Source: Desulfobotulus alkaliphilus (GTDB lineage Bacteria > Desulfobacterota > Desulfobacteria > Desulfobacterales > ASO4-4). Taken from it: a DNA stretch of 64,000 nt. Within the stretch, counting starts at the first letter, position 1. Each line of letters opens with the position of its first letter. Positions 8,531 through 16,909 of the stretch are shown piece by piece. The notes under the pieces are model-generated. The model was not told the origin of the DNA, searched no databases, and saw nothing but the letters and a program-made list of their open reading frames with translations. The stretch lies in contig NZ_VLLC01000019.1 in the NCBI RefSeq assembly GCF_007830435.1, positions 1 to 64,000 on the forward strand, written 5' to 3'. The translations under genes were made by a program, and so were the position numbers.

Positions 8531-9711
8531 CTTTTCTGCTCCATGACAGGCATGCGAAGATGGGGCTTTAAAAGCTGCCAGCAGACAAAGCACCCTGCCC
8601 CGCTGCATGCAGCCAGGGTACCAATGACCTGCATTTTATTCTTCCAGTCCAGGGAGATAAAGAACATGGAAAAGGCTCCCATGACAAAATAGATAAAAAT
8701 CAGAATGGAAGAAGCACTGCCCGTATCCACATCCACCTGCTCCAGGGCAATATTATTGGAGGGTGGACGGCTTAAACCAATGCAGAAGGTAATGAGCGCC
8801 ATGGGAAGGGCCATCTGCATGGCTCCGGGCAGGGGCAGAAAAACCATGGCAGCACCACCAATAAAAATTCCGCAGAACCCGATACTCATCAGACGCATCC
8901 CGCCAGCCTTCCGGACCAGCCGTGAACAGCAGAAAGAACCTACCATGAAACAGAAAGCATTGGCACCAAACAAAAACCCGAACTGGCTCTCGGAAAGCCC
9001 GAGAGTGCTGATATAAATATCCGATGAACCACCGATAAAGGCAAAAAGGGGAAGCCCCACAAGGGAAATGACCATCACGACACGCAAAAAACGACGGTTT
9101 CTCACCACGCCCAGATAACGGCGCATGAAAGAAACCTGAACCCCCGTTTTTTGCAGAGACTCCTGCATCATGGCGACGCCTCCCAAGGAAACCAATCCGA
9201 GAATCCCCTGGGAAACAAAAATCCATGGCCATGAAAACCGGATCATGATCAGCCCGCCGATCACAGGGGCGATCATGGGGGCCAGTGCGGTAATGATGGC
9301 CACATGGGCCATGGCCTGCTCCCGCCTCTGTCCGGGAATACGGTCTTTGATGATGGCCAGAGCAATGGCAGATGCGGCTGCCGCACCGGAAGCCTGAAGC
9401 ACCCGGTAGACAATCAGATGATAGATGGAAGGCGCCACAGCACAAAGAAAGGAGGCCGCCACATAAATGGCAATGCCTGCCATGAGGGGCGGTTTCCGGC
9501 CAAAACGGTCGGAAAGGGGACCGTAAACCAGAAGAAAAAAACAATAGGTAACAAAAAAAGCAACAAGGGTCAGATTGACAATGCTCAGGGGCTGATTCCA
9601 CTGGGCCTGCAGGGTGGGAAGGGCCGGAAGGTACATATCCGTGGCCAACGGAGGAAATGCCGATAAAAGGGCAATCAGGGCGATGATACGCCCAAAACCA
9701 TCTTTTTTCAT
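8518..9711 (-). CDS. Bcr/CflA-family drug-resistance MFS transporter
   Basis: Twelve-helix inner-membrane proton antiporter of the DHA1 (Bcr/CflA) group. The first helix contains the family signature DMYLPALP, and the loop between helices 2 and 3 has the MFS motif GPLSDRFGRKP. The 397-residue length fits. The start codon overlaps the stop of the upstream marC-like gene by four bases, so the two are co-translated. The substrate cannot be told from sequence. Confidence 0.88.
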   Translation of the reverse strand: MKKDGFGRIIALIALLSAFPPLATDMYLPALPTLQAQWNQPLSIVNLTLVAFFVTYCFFLLVYGPLSDRFGRKPPLMAGIAIYVAASFLCAVAPSIYHLIVYRVLQASGAAAASAIALAIIKDRIPGQRREQAMAHVAIITALAPMIAPVIGGLIMIRFSWPWIFVSQGILGLVSLGGVAMMQESLQKTGVQVSFMRRYLGVVRNRRFLRVVMVISLVGLPLFAFIGGSSDIYISTLGLSESQFGFLFGANAFCFMVGSFCCSRLVRKAGGMRLMSIGFCGIFIGGAAMVFLPLPGAMQMALPMALITFCIGLSRPPSNNIALEQVDVDTGSASSILIFIYFVMGAFSMFFISLDWKNKMQVIGTLAACSGAGCFVCWQLLKPHLRMPVMEQKRKAP

Positions 9712-10313
9712 GGCAGAGGACCAAGGAAATTGCGAATACCCGTAAAAATAATCTGGGCCGCAATGGAAGCAACAAAAAGGCCTGTCAGTTTGGTCAGTAT
9801 GGAAAGCCCGAGGCGCCCAAGGATACGCTCCACCCCTCCTGCAGACCAGAGCAGGGCTCCAACGGAAAGTGCCGCAGCCGTGAGGGACATGCAGGCGGTA
9901 ACTTTTTCCGTCAGCGTTTCATATCCTGTTCCCATGACAAGAAGGGCACCAATGGTTCCCGGACCAACGGTGATGGGTATGGCCAGGGGGACAACGGAAA
10001 AATCCCCTTCATTTACAGGAGAGGGGGTACCGGGAGCCGGTCCCCGCACAAGGGTAACGGCGGAAAGAAAAAGAATGGCACCGGCTCCAATGCGGAAGGC
10101 ATCTATGGTGATTCCAAATACAAGAAAAATATAGTGGCCAAAGAAAAAAAGTACAAAGGATGCCACAAGAACAGCAATGGTGACCTTGCTGGCAATTTTT
10201 CTGCGCTCACTTTTCCCCATACCCGCTGTCATGGAAAGAAAGACGGAAAGGACAAAAAAGGGCGTCAGCAATAAGAATATTTTGAGGTAAAGATGGACAA
10301 AAGTCTGCAGCAT
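9708..10313 (-). CDS. MarC-family integral membrane protein
   Basis: Small polytopic inner-membrane protein of the MarC/UPF0056 family, 201 residues with about six hydrophobic helices. Recognisable family segments are the N-terminal LKIFLLLTPFFVLSVFLSM and the central PLAIPITVGPGTIGALLVMG. The biochemical function of the family is not established, and the old link to multiple antibiotic resistance is not supported for E. coli MarC. It is the first gene of a two-gene unit with the Bcr/CflA exporter. Confidence 0.88.
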   Translation of the reverse strand: MLQTFVHLYLKIFLLLTPFFVLSVFLSMTAGMGKSERRKIASKVTIAVLVASFVLFFFGHYIFLVFGITIDAFRIGAGAILFLSAVTLVRGPAPGTPSPVNEGDFSVVPLAIPITVGPGTIGALLVMGTGYETLTEKVTACMSLTAAALSVGALLWSAGGVERILGRLGLSILTKLTGLFVASIAAQIIFTGIRNFLGPLP

Positions 10314-10390
10314 GGTACTCCGTGGGGAAACAATCTGATGGTCGCATATGGTCTGCTGAGTGTATCTGGATGATAAAAAACAAAGCGTAT

Positions 10391-10412
10391 GGGCAGACCT
10401 TCAGCCTGCCCA
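10391..10412 (-). terminator. Hairpin after the cheY-like gene
   Basis: GGGCAGGC and CTGCCC arms form a stem downstream of the leftward receiver gene, with a T-rich tract (TTTGTTTTTT) a few bases further on. It is a plausible but imperfect rho-independent terminator. Confidence 0.45.
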
Positions 10413-10442
10413 TATTAAAAAAACAGCCCCTCCCTCAGGTTT

Positions 10443-10817
10443 TCAGGAGATTATTTTTTCAAGTTTTTCGGCAATGGCCTCTGCCGTAAAGGGTTTTACC
10501 ACATAATTGGAAACACCCGCCTGTACAGCTTCAACCACATTCTGTTTCTGTGCCTCCGCCGTAACCATCAGAAAGGGAATATTTTTATAGGAAGGATCGG
10601 AGCGGACCTTTTTAAGCAGCTCAAGGCCGGTCATCTTGGGCATGTTCCAGTCTGAAATAATCAGGTCAAAGCTGTTCTTTGAAAGGGCTTCAAGGGCTGT
10701 TGTGCCGTCATCGGCTTCGGTTATATTGGTGAAGCCAAGCTGCTTGAGAATGTTTTTCAGTATGCGCCGCATGGTGGCGAAATCATCTACCACAAGGATT
10801 TTAATTGAAACATCCAT
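10443..10817 (-). CDS. Single-domain response regulator, CheY-like
   Basis: Stand-alone receiver domain of 124 residues. The acidic pocket (VVDDF near residue 10), the phospho-acceptor in IISDWNMPKMTG (about residue 57), the Thr switch in MVTAEA and the Lys in VVKPF are all in place, and the overall sequence is very close to chemotaxis CheY. No chemotaxis or flagellar motor genes lie beside it, so its partner kinase is unknown. Upstream is a 207-bp stretch without recognisable features, then MITE copy B. Confidence 0.9.
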   Translation of the reverse strand: MDVSIKILVVDDFATMRRILKNILKQLGFTNITEADDGTTALEALSKNSFDLIISDWNMPKMTGLELLKKVRSDPSYKNIPFLMVTAEAQKQNVVEAVQAGVSNYVVKPFTAEAIAEKLEKIIS

Positions 10818-11125
10818 AGTCTTTCAATCCCTTCTGATTCCCGCAGAATTTCATAATGACGGGACAATGATATAAGTGCAAACCGATTCGGATACAGGTA
10901 TCGACAATCCCGGGAGAAACCCACTGCAGCCTTGTTGCAATGCCACAGTACAAGGGATTTAATCCACAGAAATGATAATTATAGCAAGTGTAATTTTTTG
11001 GCAAGCATCTTTGCTTGTCCTCTGGTAACTGTTCAGCACAGTTTTCCAGGTACCATAGCTGCAAGACAGATGCACAGGCTCCAGGCTATTTGCCCGTGAC
11101 GCAATCTTATTCGGGAGCTTCTTGC

Positions 11126-11236
11126 CCTGTGCGGAAGCGGCAAAAACTCCCCGCCACAGGCAGGATAAGTTTTTTATTACCATGGCAGGCCTTGGTACGC
11201 TGCCTTTGTGGCGGCTCAGACAGTTTGCCGCTTCTT
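11126..11236. repeat. Nested palindromic module N2 (copy 1 of 3)
   Basis: Arms CCTGTGCGGAAGCGGCAAA and GTTTGCCGCTTC flank a second inverted pair, CCCCGCCACAGGCAG and CTGCCTTTGTGGCGG. Nearly identical copies occur inside MITE copies C (20567-20676) and E (56021-56141, opposite orientation). It is absent from copies A, D, F and G. Confidence 0.75.
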
Positions 11237-11245
11237 ATTAGCACT

Positions 11246-11314
11246 CCGGCACTCAAGCCTGAAAAGGCTGCATCGTTTACATGACGAGCTTTGGTTTTAG
11301 AGCTTGAGTGCCGG
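11246..11314. repeat. Nested palindromic module N1 (copy 1 of 4)
   Basis: Bounded by CCGGCACTCAAGC and its inverse GCTTGAGTGCCGG, about 69 bp. Other copies are at 20481-20549, 20686-20753 and 61503-61571, all inside larger elements. A variant with arms CCGGCACTCAGGCC/GGCCTGTGTGCCGG lies at 12006-12068. Confidence 0.75.
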
Positions 11315-11531
11315 ACAAAGCTCTGATCCGAAACGATTGCAATGTCACCTGCAAATTGCCACGGAGCCTTGCAACAGTACGAAGCTGCTGCAATTACAGC
11401 ATTGGCAGTTCGAAATAAACTGTGCTGAATAATTACGTCCGCTGAAAGGAGGCCTTGAAAAGACAGGGTTCTCTCCATGGCAGACGGGGTAAACACCAAA
11501 GATACACCTGGGAGCATCCATCCAAAAACCC

Positions 11532-11583
11532 GACTTAAAAAAAAGAAACGGCGGAAGCCATAAAGGTTCTTCCACCGTTCTGA
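11532..11583 (-). terminator. Strong leftward terminator without an obvious gene
   Basis: On the minus strand AACGGTGGAAG and CTTCCGCCGTT pair around an 11-base loop and are followed at once by TCTTTTTTTT. The nearest leftward gene upstream is tRNA-Pro at 11778-11854, about 195 bases away. Either the tRNA transcript runs this far or the intervening DNA encodes a small RNA. I see no convincing protein-coding frame in 11584-11777. Confidence 0.65.
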
Positions 11584-11777
11584 AATTCGGCTCAAAGTGG
11601 GCGAGCCATACAGGCAGGGTAATGATGGGACTCACTCCGTGAGATTGTAGATATGACGTTATGGCAGGTTATTTCTGATCCGGAATATGCCTGTAAAAGG
11701 GCGAATCTGGATTCTTTTTTCATTTGCAACATAAAAAAACGGGCAGATTGCAAAGTCTGCATGCTGATATGCAAATC

Positions 11778-11854
11778 TGGTCGGGAAGACTGGATTCGAA
11801 CCAGCGACCCCAGCGTCCCGAACGCTGTGCTCTACCAGACTGAGCCACTTCCCG
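11778..11854 (-). tRNA. tRNA-Pro (anticodon CGG)
   Basis: Read on the minus strand it folds as a standard cloverleaf: acceptor stem CGGGAAG/CTTCCCG, anticodon stem CAGCG/CGCTG with loop TTCGGGA (anticodon CGG), T-arm with GGTTCGAATCC, and an encoded 3' CCA. The 77 bases are normal, and the D-arm AGTCTGGTAGAGCAC is typical of tRNA-Pro. Confidence 0.95.
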
Positions 11855-11997
11855 ACAACAAGCGCAACCCTTACATGATAAAAAAAAGCCTGTCAATAAT
11901 TTTTATGACTGTTTTCTGGCCGAAAATCAGCGATTTTATACTCCGCTCGGTCATTTTTGAAACAAAATGATGAACATTTTGGTTTTATTACTTTCTT

Positions 11998-12183
11998 CCC
12001 TCACCCCGGCACTCAGGCCAACAGTCTTCAGTGCATTGGATAAGTCCAGTTTTTGGCCTGTGTGCCGGGCAAGGCCCCGGCCCCTCTCCCGGAGGGAGAG
12101 GGGAGAAAAACAGCCATCCTCAAGGCTCCCTCTCCCCTTGGGTGGTGGCTGAGGTTCTCGAAGCCAGAGGGTTGGGGTGAGGG
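11998..12183. mobile_element. Second MITE-like element with CCCTCACCCC ends
   Basis: A 186-bp intergenic element with perfect 10-bp terminal inverted repeats, CCCTCACCCC and GGGGTGAGGG. It contains a perfect GC-rich hairpin (CCCCTCTCCC/GGGAGAGGGG) at about 12078-12101 and a variant of module N1 at 12006-12068. Similar CCCTCACCCC/CTCTCCC palindromes are widespread between genes in proteobacteria. No clear target duplication is seen. Confidence 0.65.
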
Positions 12184-12268
12184 TCTCATTAAAAAAATCA
12201 GAATAACAATCCAATTTTCAAATGCTTCACAGATGGCCATCTAAAGTATACATAGCCCGGAAATGGAA

Positions 12269-12622
12269 TCAGCCAATGGTATTTTTGATGATACCGATCA
12301 GTTTTTCCGGATCAAAGGGTTTGTCCAGATAAGCAATGGCCTTGTTAATGGAAAGATGCCGACTCTGCATCCCGGAAATCACAATAACCGGAATTTTTGC
12401 AAACTCAGGATTCTTTGTCATACGGCGGTAAAACCTTGGCCCCCATTCATCGGGCATTTCCAGATCCAGAGTAATGAGATCCGGTTTTTCCTTTTCCAGA
12501 AGCTCAGAAGCCTCCGGTCCAGATGCCGCACCACAGGCCTCATATCCGTTATCATTGAACACATTCATCAGATATTTACGGATAATGGGGTCATCATCCA
12601 CCACCATGATTTTTTTACGCAT
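12269..12622 (-). CDS. Single-domain response regulator
   Basis: Stand-alone receiver of 117 residues. The DDD acidic cluster at residues 8-10, the phospho-acceptor Asp in LITLDLEMP (about 53), the Ser switch in VISGM and the Lys in LDKPFD are conserved, so it should be phosphorylated normally. It has no output domain. It lies 133 bases downstream of tmcA on the same strand and could be the last gene of that unit, although no kinase is immediately adjacent; the histidine kinase at 16.9-18.4 kb, upstream of the tmc genes, is a possible partner. Confidence 0.88.
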   Translation of the reverse strand: MRKKIMVVDDDPIIRKYLMNVFNDNGYEACGAASGPEASELLEKEKPDLITLDLEMPDEWGPRFYRRMTKNPEFAKIPVIVISGMQSRHLSINKAIAYLDKPFDPEKLIGIIKNTIG

Positions 12623-12754
12623 GCCCTACCTCCTCCAGTGGGATACAATGTCCGGGGCAATGATATCTTATGCCCGAAACCATCTGCCAGACCCATAAAA
12701 ATATTCAGCCCCGGACAACATACACTCTTCCCTTCCCTGCCATTAAACACAGGG

Positions 12755-13141
12755 TCAGGGCTTTACATGGCACCCTGCACAGGTAACAGGACCGGCCTGC
12801 TGTTCTATGTGACAACTGCGACACTGCTGGTGATAGGCTTCTATCAGTGGCAGGGTATCCCCGCCCGACCCCATATGACACTCTGAGCAGCTCAATCCTT
12901 CCGAAGACTGGAATTCGATCAGGACACCATCTTCATAATAATGGTGGCAGGTGGCACAGTCCATGACACCCGGAGCATCCATGTGCATATCATGGTCAAA
13001 GGCTACAGTTCCACGGGTTTTCCGCTCAAAGGCCGGGTCCGTCACCGTTCCCTCATCAATACCGGAAAAGGCATTCAGAGAAAATACAATCAGGCCAAGG
13101 ATGCCAAGAACAGATAGAAAAGCAAGGGATTTTTTAAGCAT
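12755..13141 (-). CDS. tmcA: Tetraheme cytochrome c3, TmcA-like
   Basis: Periplasmic type II tetraheme cytochrome c3 that accepts electrons from periplasmic hydrogenase/cytochrome pools and feeds the Tmc membrane complex. After a signal sequence (about residues 1-27) there are exactly four CxxCH heme sites: CATCH, CSECH, CRSCH and CAGCH. The start at 13141 follows a GGAG site and opens the signal peptide; a longer frame would overlap tmcB. The mature protein of about 100 residues fits the family. The TmcB/TmcC/TmcD-like genes next to it make the assignment to the Tmc complex, not to a free cytochrome c3, likely. Confidence 0.88.
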   Translation of the reverse strand: MLKKSLAFLSVLGILGLIVFSLNAFSGIDEGTVTDPAFERKTRGTVAFDHDMHMDAPGVMDCATCHHYYEDGVLIEFQSSEGLSCSECHMGSGGDTLPLIEAYHQQCRSCHIEQQAGPVTCAGCHVKP

Positions 13142-13158
13142 ATGCACTCCTTCATGTC

Positions 13159-14493
13159 TCATTCTGGCTTCTCCATGACTTCATAGATGATATCACCGAA
13201 AAACTTCAGCTCCATTTCCACGCCATAATGGTGAATGATGTCTTCAAGACCTCCATGGCAGTTATGACAGGGAGCAATGACCACCTCCGCTCCCATGGCC
13301 TTGGCATCAAAAAGCTGCTTGGCCTTCACGGAATTGGCTTCCACCCGCTTATCTTTAAAGGGAGGACCACAGTTGATGATCCCGCCTCCGGCATTGCAGC
13401 AGATATTGTGCTCCCGGTTGGGGGTCATTTCCACCACAGTATCGCAGAGGGCGTGGGCCAGCTCCCTTGCCTTTTCATAAAGTCCCATGCCCCTTGCTAT
13501 GTTGCAGGGATCATGCAGAGTAATGGGCTGGGCGAATTTTTTTGCAATCCGGATCTTTCCGTTACAGACAAGATCATGATAAAAATCAACGGCATGGATA
13601 ACGGGAATGGGCGGCATTTTAAAGCCCAGCCAGCGGTTGCCCACATCATATACGGAACGGAAGGCGTGACCGCACTCTCCCATGACTATTTTTTTCACCC
13701 GGAGTTTTGCGGCAGCTTCAAAATGGGCCCTTTTGATACGGCCCATCATTTCATTGTCTCCGCTGAACATGCAGAGATCCGAATTATCCCAGCCCGGAGA
13801 ACCGGGCATGGTCCAGTCTGAACCTGCGGCCTCAAAGATCACGGCTGCCTGATAAATGAGCTGGGCACGGAACTTAGGCTCCGGACCAATGACGGAATAG
13901 AAGATATCCGCACCTTCCTTATCCACGGGAATGCGGATATCCGGCACCTCATCCCTGGCCTCCTCTTCCTGCCAGAAAAGGGTATCCACCCACTCATCCC
14001 CGTTAATCCACATCTGATTGAAATGCACGGACTGGCTGTGGGCCGTATCCTGCATATAACGGGGAACCACGCCAAGGAGATGACAGATGCGGCGCACAAG
14101 GGTCATGAGGTACCCCACATCAATACCAAAGGGACAGTACAGCACACATTTTTTACAAAGATTGCACTCGCTGTAGGCCACCATGGCCGCTTCCCTGATA
14201 AAATCGGTAGAAACCTTCCCTTTTTTTTGCATCATCACACCGATGGTCCGCTTCACCTTGCCCGCAGGAGAAAGTTTCGGATCCCGGTTCATGGAGACAA
14301 AATGGTGGCAGGCATCGGAGCAGAGACCGCAGTGTACACAGGTCCTTGCATAGGTTTTCAGACGTGCTCCTGCCTCACGGTTCAGCACCCGCTGAATAAC
14401 GGACTCAATCCGTTCCGGCGTGAGGCGTGCAAGGCCCGCCTCAATGCCGTCATCCACAATACTGTTTTTTACCTTTACCGTCTGCTGTGTCAT
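13159..14493 (-). CDS. tmcB: Tmc complex Fe-S subunit, HdrD-like
   Basis: Cytoplasm-facing iron-sulfur subunit of the Tmc transmembrane complex, related to heterodisulfide reductase subunit D. Two 4Fe-4S motifs, CVHCGLCSDACHHF and CNLCKKCVLYCPFG, lie at about residues 45-125. The C-terminal half carries CCG-type cysteine segments, notably DPCNIARG, the CCNAGGG segment and the APCHNCHGG segment, which in the HdrD family hold a special 4Fe-4S cluster. The start at 14493 is set by a GGGAGG site just after the tmcC stop. Electron delivery to an intracellular reductase such as sulfite reduction is the presumed role. Confidence 0.9.
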   Translation of the reverse strand: MTQQTVKVKNSIVDDGIEAGLARLTPERIESVIQRVLNREAGARLKTYARTCVHCGLCSDACHHFVSMNRDPKLSPAGKVKRTIGVMMQKKGKVSTDFIREAAMVAYSECNLCKKCVLYCPFGIDVGYLMTLVRRICHLLGVVPRYMQDTAHSQSVHFNQMWINGDEWVDTLFWQEEEARDEVPDIRIPVDKEGADIFYSVIGPEPKFRAQLIYQAAVIFEAAGSDWTMPGSPGWDNSDLCMFSGDNEMMGRIKRAHFEAAAKLRVKKIVMGECGHAFRSVYDVGNRWLGFKMPPIPVIHAVDFYHDLVCNGKIRIAKKFAQPITLHDPCNIARGMGLYEKARELAHALCDTVVEMTPNREHNICCNAGGGIINCGPPFKDKRVEANSVKAKQLFDAKAMGAEVVIAPCHNCHGGLEDIIHHYGVEMELKFFGDIIYEVMEKPE

Positions 14494-14503
14494 GGCGCCT
14501 CCC

Positions 14504-15166
14504 TTACCAGTCCCGGGCATGGCGGATGCCGCCGAATTCAGAGCCCATATAACCGCGAGTCATAAAAAATAAAACCATATGCCCCAGCCGCGTAAAGGGG
14601 ATGGCCACCAGAAGGACTTCTCCTGAAAGCATATGGAGAAGGGTAACCCATTCAGCGGCCCACCATCCCTTATAGGCCCAGATCCCCGTGAAAAAAGGAA
14701 GGGCTACCATAAAGAGAATCAGATAATCCGAAGGGGTTGTGAGGTATCGCACCTCGGGCAGTATCAGTCGCCGGCCCAGAAAAAAAACCAGGGCAAGGAG
14801 CACGGCCCAGCTCATCCATTCCACAAAAACATCCGGCAGGGTGGGCCATGAAAGCCCAAAGGCTTCATAAACCATGAGCATATGGGCAAAAATGAAAAAG
14901 GGCATCACAACCATGCCCAGGTGAAAAATGAAGGTCACCAGGGTCATAATGGGATGACGCCGCATATTCACGGTGGCATAGGGCGTAAGCCATCTGAAAA
15001 TGGAACGCAGGGCATAGCGGGGATGGAAATACTCAATGACCATCCGGTCCGATGCCGTCTGCCGTACCGCCATAACAATGCGGTACACACAGCCAAGGAC
15101 AAAGCCTGTGATCGCCAGCACAGCCAGAGGACCGGCAATAATGGCATAAAGGGTCTGCAGGGTCAT
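14504..15166 (-). CDS. tmcC: Tmc complex membrane subunit, NarI-like
   Basis: Integral membrane subunit of 220 residues with about five hydrophobic helices, resembling the nitrate-reductase gamma (NarI) fold that binds hemes b. Several histidines lie in or near helices (for example HPIMTLVTFIFHLG and LLHMLSGEV), as needed for heme ligation. It ends 10 bases before the tmcB start, and tmcD lies 99 bases upstream. The naming depends on its place between tmcD- and tmcB-like genes. Confidence 0.85.
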   Translation of the reverse strand: MTLQTLYAIIAGPLAVLAITGFVLGCVYRIVMAVRQTASDRMVIEYFHPRYALRSIFRWLTPYATVNMRRHPIMTLVTFIFHLGMVVMPFFIFAHMLMVYEAFGLSWPTLPDVFVEWMSWAVLLALVFFLGRRLILPEVRYLTTPSDYLILFMVALPFFTGIWAYKGWWAAEWVTLLHMLSGEVLLVAIPFTRLGHMVLFFMTRGYMGSEFGGIRHARDW

Positions 15167-15265
15167 GGAACCTCCTTTATCAAGTTCCGGGAGCGGTTTT
15201 TAAAGTACCTGGTCCCGACATTTTCAGCGATTAAACGAAAATGCAGTCTTTCGTTCACACATGAC

Positions 15266-16543
15266 TCAGCCGATTTCCAGCACTTCCCGGAAGACCTTGC
15301 CCGCAAGGTCCCCTTCACCGCCCACACCACGGATCAGCACCCGCCTTCCATCCGGACTGAATACCGGGTCCCATGCAAAATCAAGACCTGAAACCACGGC
15401 TTTTCCATTCACATAAACAGCATAACGGCCTTTATCCCGGACACGGCACCCCACATGGGCACTGTCCGGAGAAAAAACCGGTGCCCATATCTGCTCAAAA
15501 CCATGATCCCAGACCTTATCATCACAGGCAAGGGTCCAGGCATTCCCGTTTTTACCCGTGCATGCCAGACGCCTGCCATCCGGACTGAAAACAGGATCCA
15601 TCACCATATCCCCGAAGCGCAGTCCCCAGACCCTGTCATCCGCCACCAGTGTCCACTTGCCAAACTCCGGGGCACAAACACCTGCCACATTTCCGGATAC
15701 GGGATCTGTCACCAGTTGCCAGAGCTGGGCAAAGGTCCGGGACCACAGGGGGCTGCCATCCGCCACAAGTTGCCATTTGCCTCCGGATCTCGCCGGTACA
15801 GCCACCCTGCCATCCTTCAGAAAAAGGGGCTCCCATAAACCGTCAAAACGCTGGTTCCAACTTTTTCCGTCCACAACCACCGTATAATCATAGAGGCTGG
15901 ACCGGGCCGCTGCAACCACGTGAAGACCGTCTGCCGAAAAGCGGACATCCCAGAGATTTACAAAATTCTGGTGCCAGGTTTCTCCATTCACGGCAACGGT
16001 AAAACAGCCGCTCTGGAACTTTTCAATATCCCCCTCCTGCAGGGCGACGGTCTGCACCACAGCGGCAAGCCGATCTCCGGCCGGTGCCATGGCAAGATCA
16101 TTGATGGCAAAAAATGTTTTTTCCCAGATTATTCCGTCCAGTACCCCAGCATACTGCCGCCCCTGCTGCACAGATGCGGCCATATGCCTGCCATCAGAGC
16201 TCTGCATGGGAGTCCATAAAAAATCAAAACTCTCTTCCCAGACCTCATCATCCACAGCCATGGACCAGGCACCCATTTCTGCAACCAGTGCGGAAAGACG
16301 ATGGTCTGCGCCATAGCGCAGCTTCCAGATCTTGTCCCAGCGGCCTTCCCAAAGCCCTTCTGAAGAAACAATGGAAAATTCCGCCTCATCCGTGCGGACA
16401 ATGGCAGCAGCCCCTTCACCATCGGGCCTGATAACAGGCACCTCCACATAACCATACGCTTTTTTCCACTGGTTCAGATCGGCTACAATACGGCGCCCTG
16501 TCTGCCAGTCCCATTCTGCTTTCATCATTGTTTTCTGCTTCAT
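15266..16543 (-). CDS. tmcD: Tmc complex WD40-like subunit
   Basis: Tryptophan-rich protein of 425 residues built from about eight repeats of the type W..xF..[IL]W.PVFSPDGxxVA, a beta-propeller-like pattern that matches TmcD. There is no signal peptide, so it is expected on the cytoplasmic side. It is the first gene of the leftward tmcDCBA set; in the Desulfovibrio arrangement known to me the cytochrome gene comes first. The repeated coding pattern also leaves short DNA repeats in this gene, which are not an independent element. Confidence 0.82.
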   Translation of the reverse strand: MKQKTMMKAEWDWQTGRRIVADLNQWKKAYGYVEVPVIRPDGEGAAAIVRTDEAEFSIVSSEGLWEGRWDKIWKLRYGADHRLSALVAEMGAWSMAVDDEVWEESFDFLWTPMQSSDGRHMAASVQQGRQYAGVLDGIIWEKTFFAINDLAMAPAGDRLAAVVQTVALQEGDIEKFQSGCFTVAVNGETWHQNFVNLWDVRFSADGLHVVAAARSSLYDYTVVVDGKSWNQRFDGLWEPLFLKDGRVAVPARSGGKWQLVADGSPLWSRTFAQLWQLVTDPVSGNVAGVCAPEFGKWTLVADDRVWGLRFGDMVMDPVFSPDGRRLACTGKNGNAWTLACDDKVWDHGFEQIWAPVFSPDSAHVGCRVRDKGRYAVYVNGKAVVSGLDFAWDPVFSPDGRRVLIRGVGGEGDLAGKVFREVLEIG

Positions 16544-16909
16544 CGGCGCATCTCCTCAGAAATACGATGGGTTCAAAAAACCATCGGCTGGATTGGAATG
16601 CAGAACACACCGCTTTCGGTACATCCGCAGACGCCACTCGTAATCCAGAAGATTAATAGCAAATAGCGGGCCACAAAGGCCCTGAAGGGGATAGTTTAAA
16701 AAATAAAACCCGGATTTTACACGAAAGGAAAGAAGTCAGTGGCAACACTCAGCAAAAAATTCCACACCTGAAGACTTTTCAGTGCCATACATAACTGAAA
16801 CGCACCATAGGGCCAGGTTCTTAAAAAACAACGACAGCAAAAAGGCTGGTTTTCCGGACAAAAACAAGAAAAGTCCTGTTTTCAGGACACAGAAAAAAAC
16901 CCTCTGCCT
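16544..16909. other. Gene-free stretch upstream of tmcD
   Basis: No coding frame is convincing here. It should contain the leftward promoter for tmcDCBA (16544-16700), a small GGGCC/GGCCC hairpin at 16662-16676, and the terminator of the histidine kinase at its right end. Confidence 0.5.
16860..16888 (-). terminator. Terminator of the histidine kinase gene
   Basis: On the minus strand GTCCTG, AAAA loop and CAGGAC form a compact hairpin followed by TTTTCTTGTTTTT. It lies 22 bases beyond the kinase stop codon. Confidence 0.7.

Larger units (their letters stand above)
11025..11436. mobile_element. MITE copy B, long form with nested modules
   Basis: A 412-bp non-coding element starting GTAACTGTTCAGCACAG and ending, on the other strand, GTAATTATTCAGCACAG. 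The flanks are GTCCTCTG on the left and GTCCGCTG on the right, a 7-of-8 direct repeat as left by an 8-bp duplication. Inside the outer palindrome (TATTTGCCCGTGACGCAATC near the left, its imperfect complement near the right) lie two further palindromic modules, at 11126-11236 and 11246-11314. It carries no transposase. Confidence 0.85.

Noticed and set aside
8753-9775. Open frame of 340 codons on the minus strand
   Set aside because: Out-of-frame shadow of the Bcr/CflA transporter with an implausible composition.
11107-11595. Open frames crossing MITE copy B
   Set aside because: They recur in other MITE copies because the palindrome repeats, differ in frame from copy to copy, and lack an RBS or transposase motifs.
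11653-11970. Open frame of 105 codons with the segment GREDWIRTSDPSVPNAVLYQ
   Set aside because: This is the antisense reading of tRNA-Pro, a well-known source of false protein annotations.
15266-16543. Regular short DNA repeats suggestive of an array
   Set aside because: They arise from the repeated WD40-like protein pattern of tmcD. No CRISPR array with uniform repeats and spacers exists in the window.
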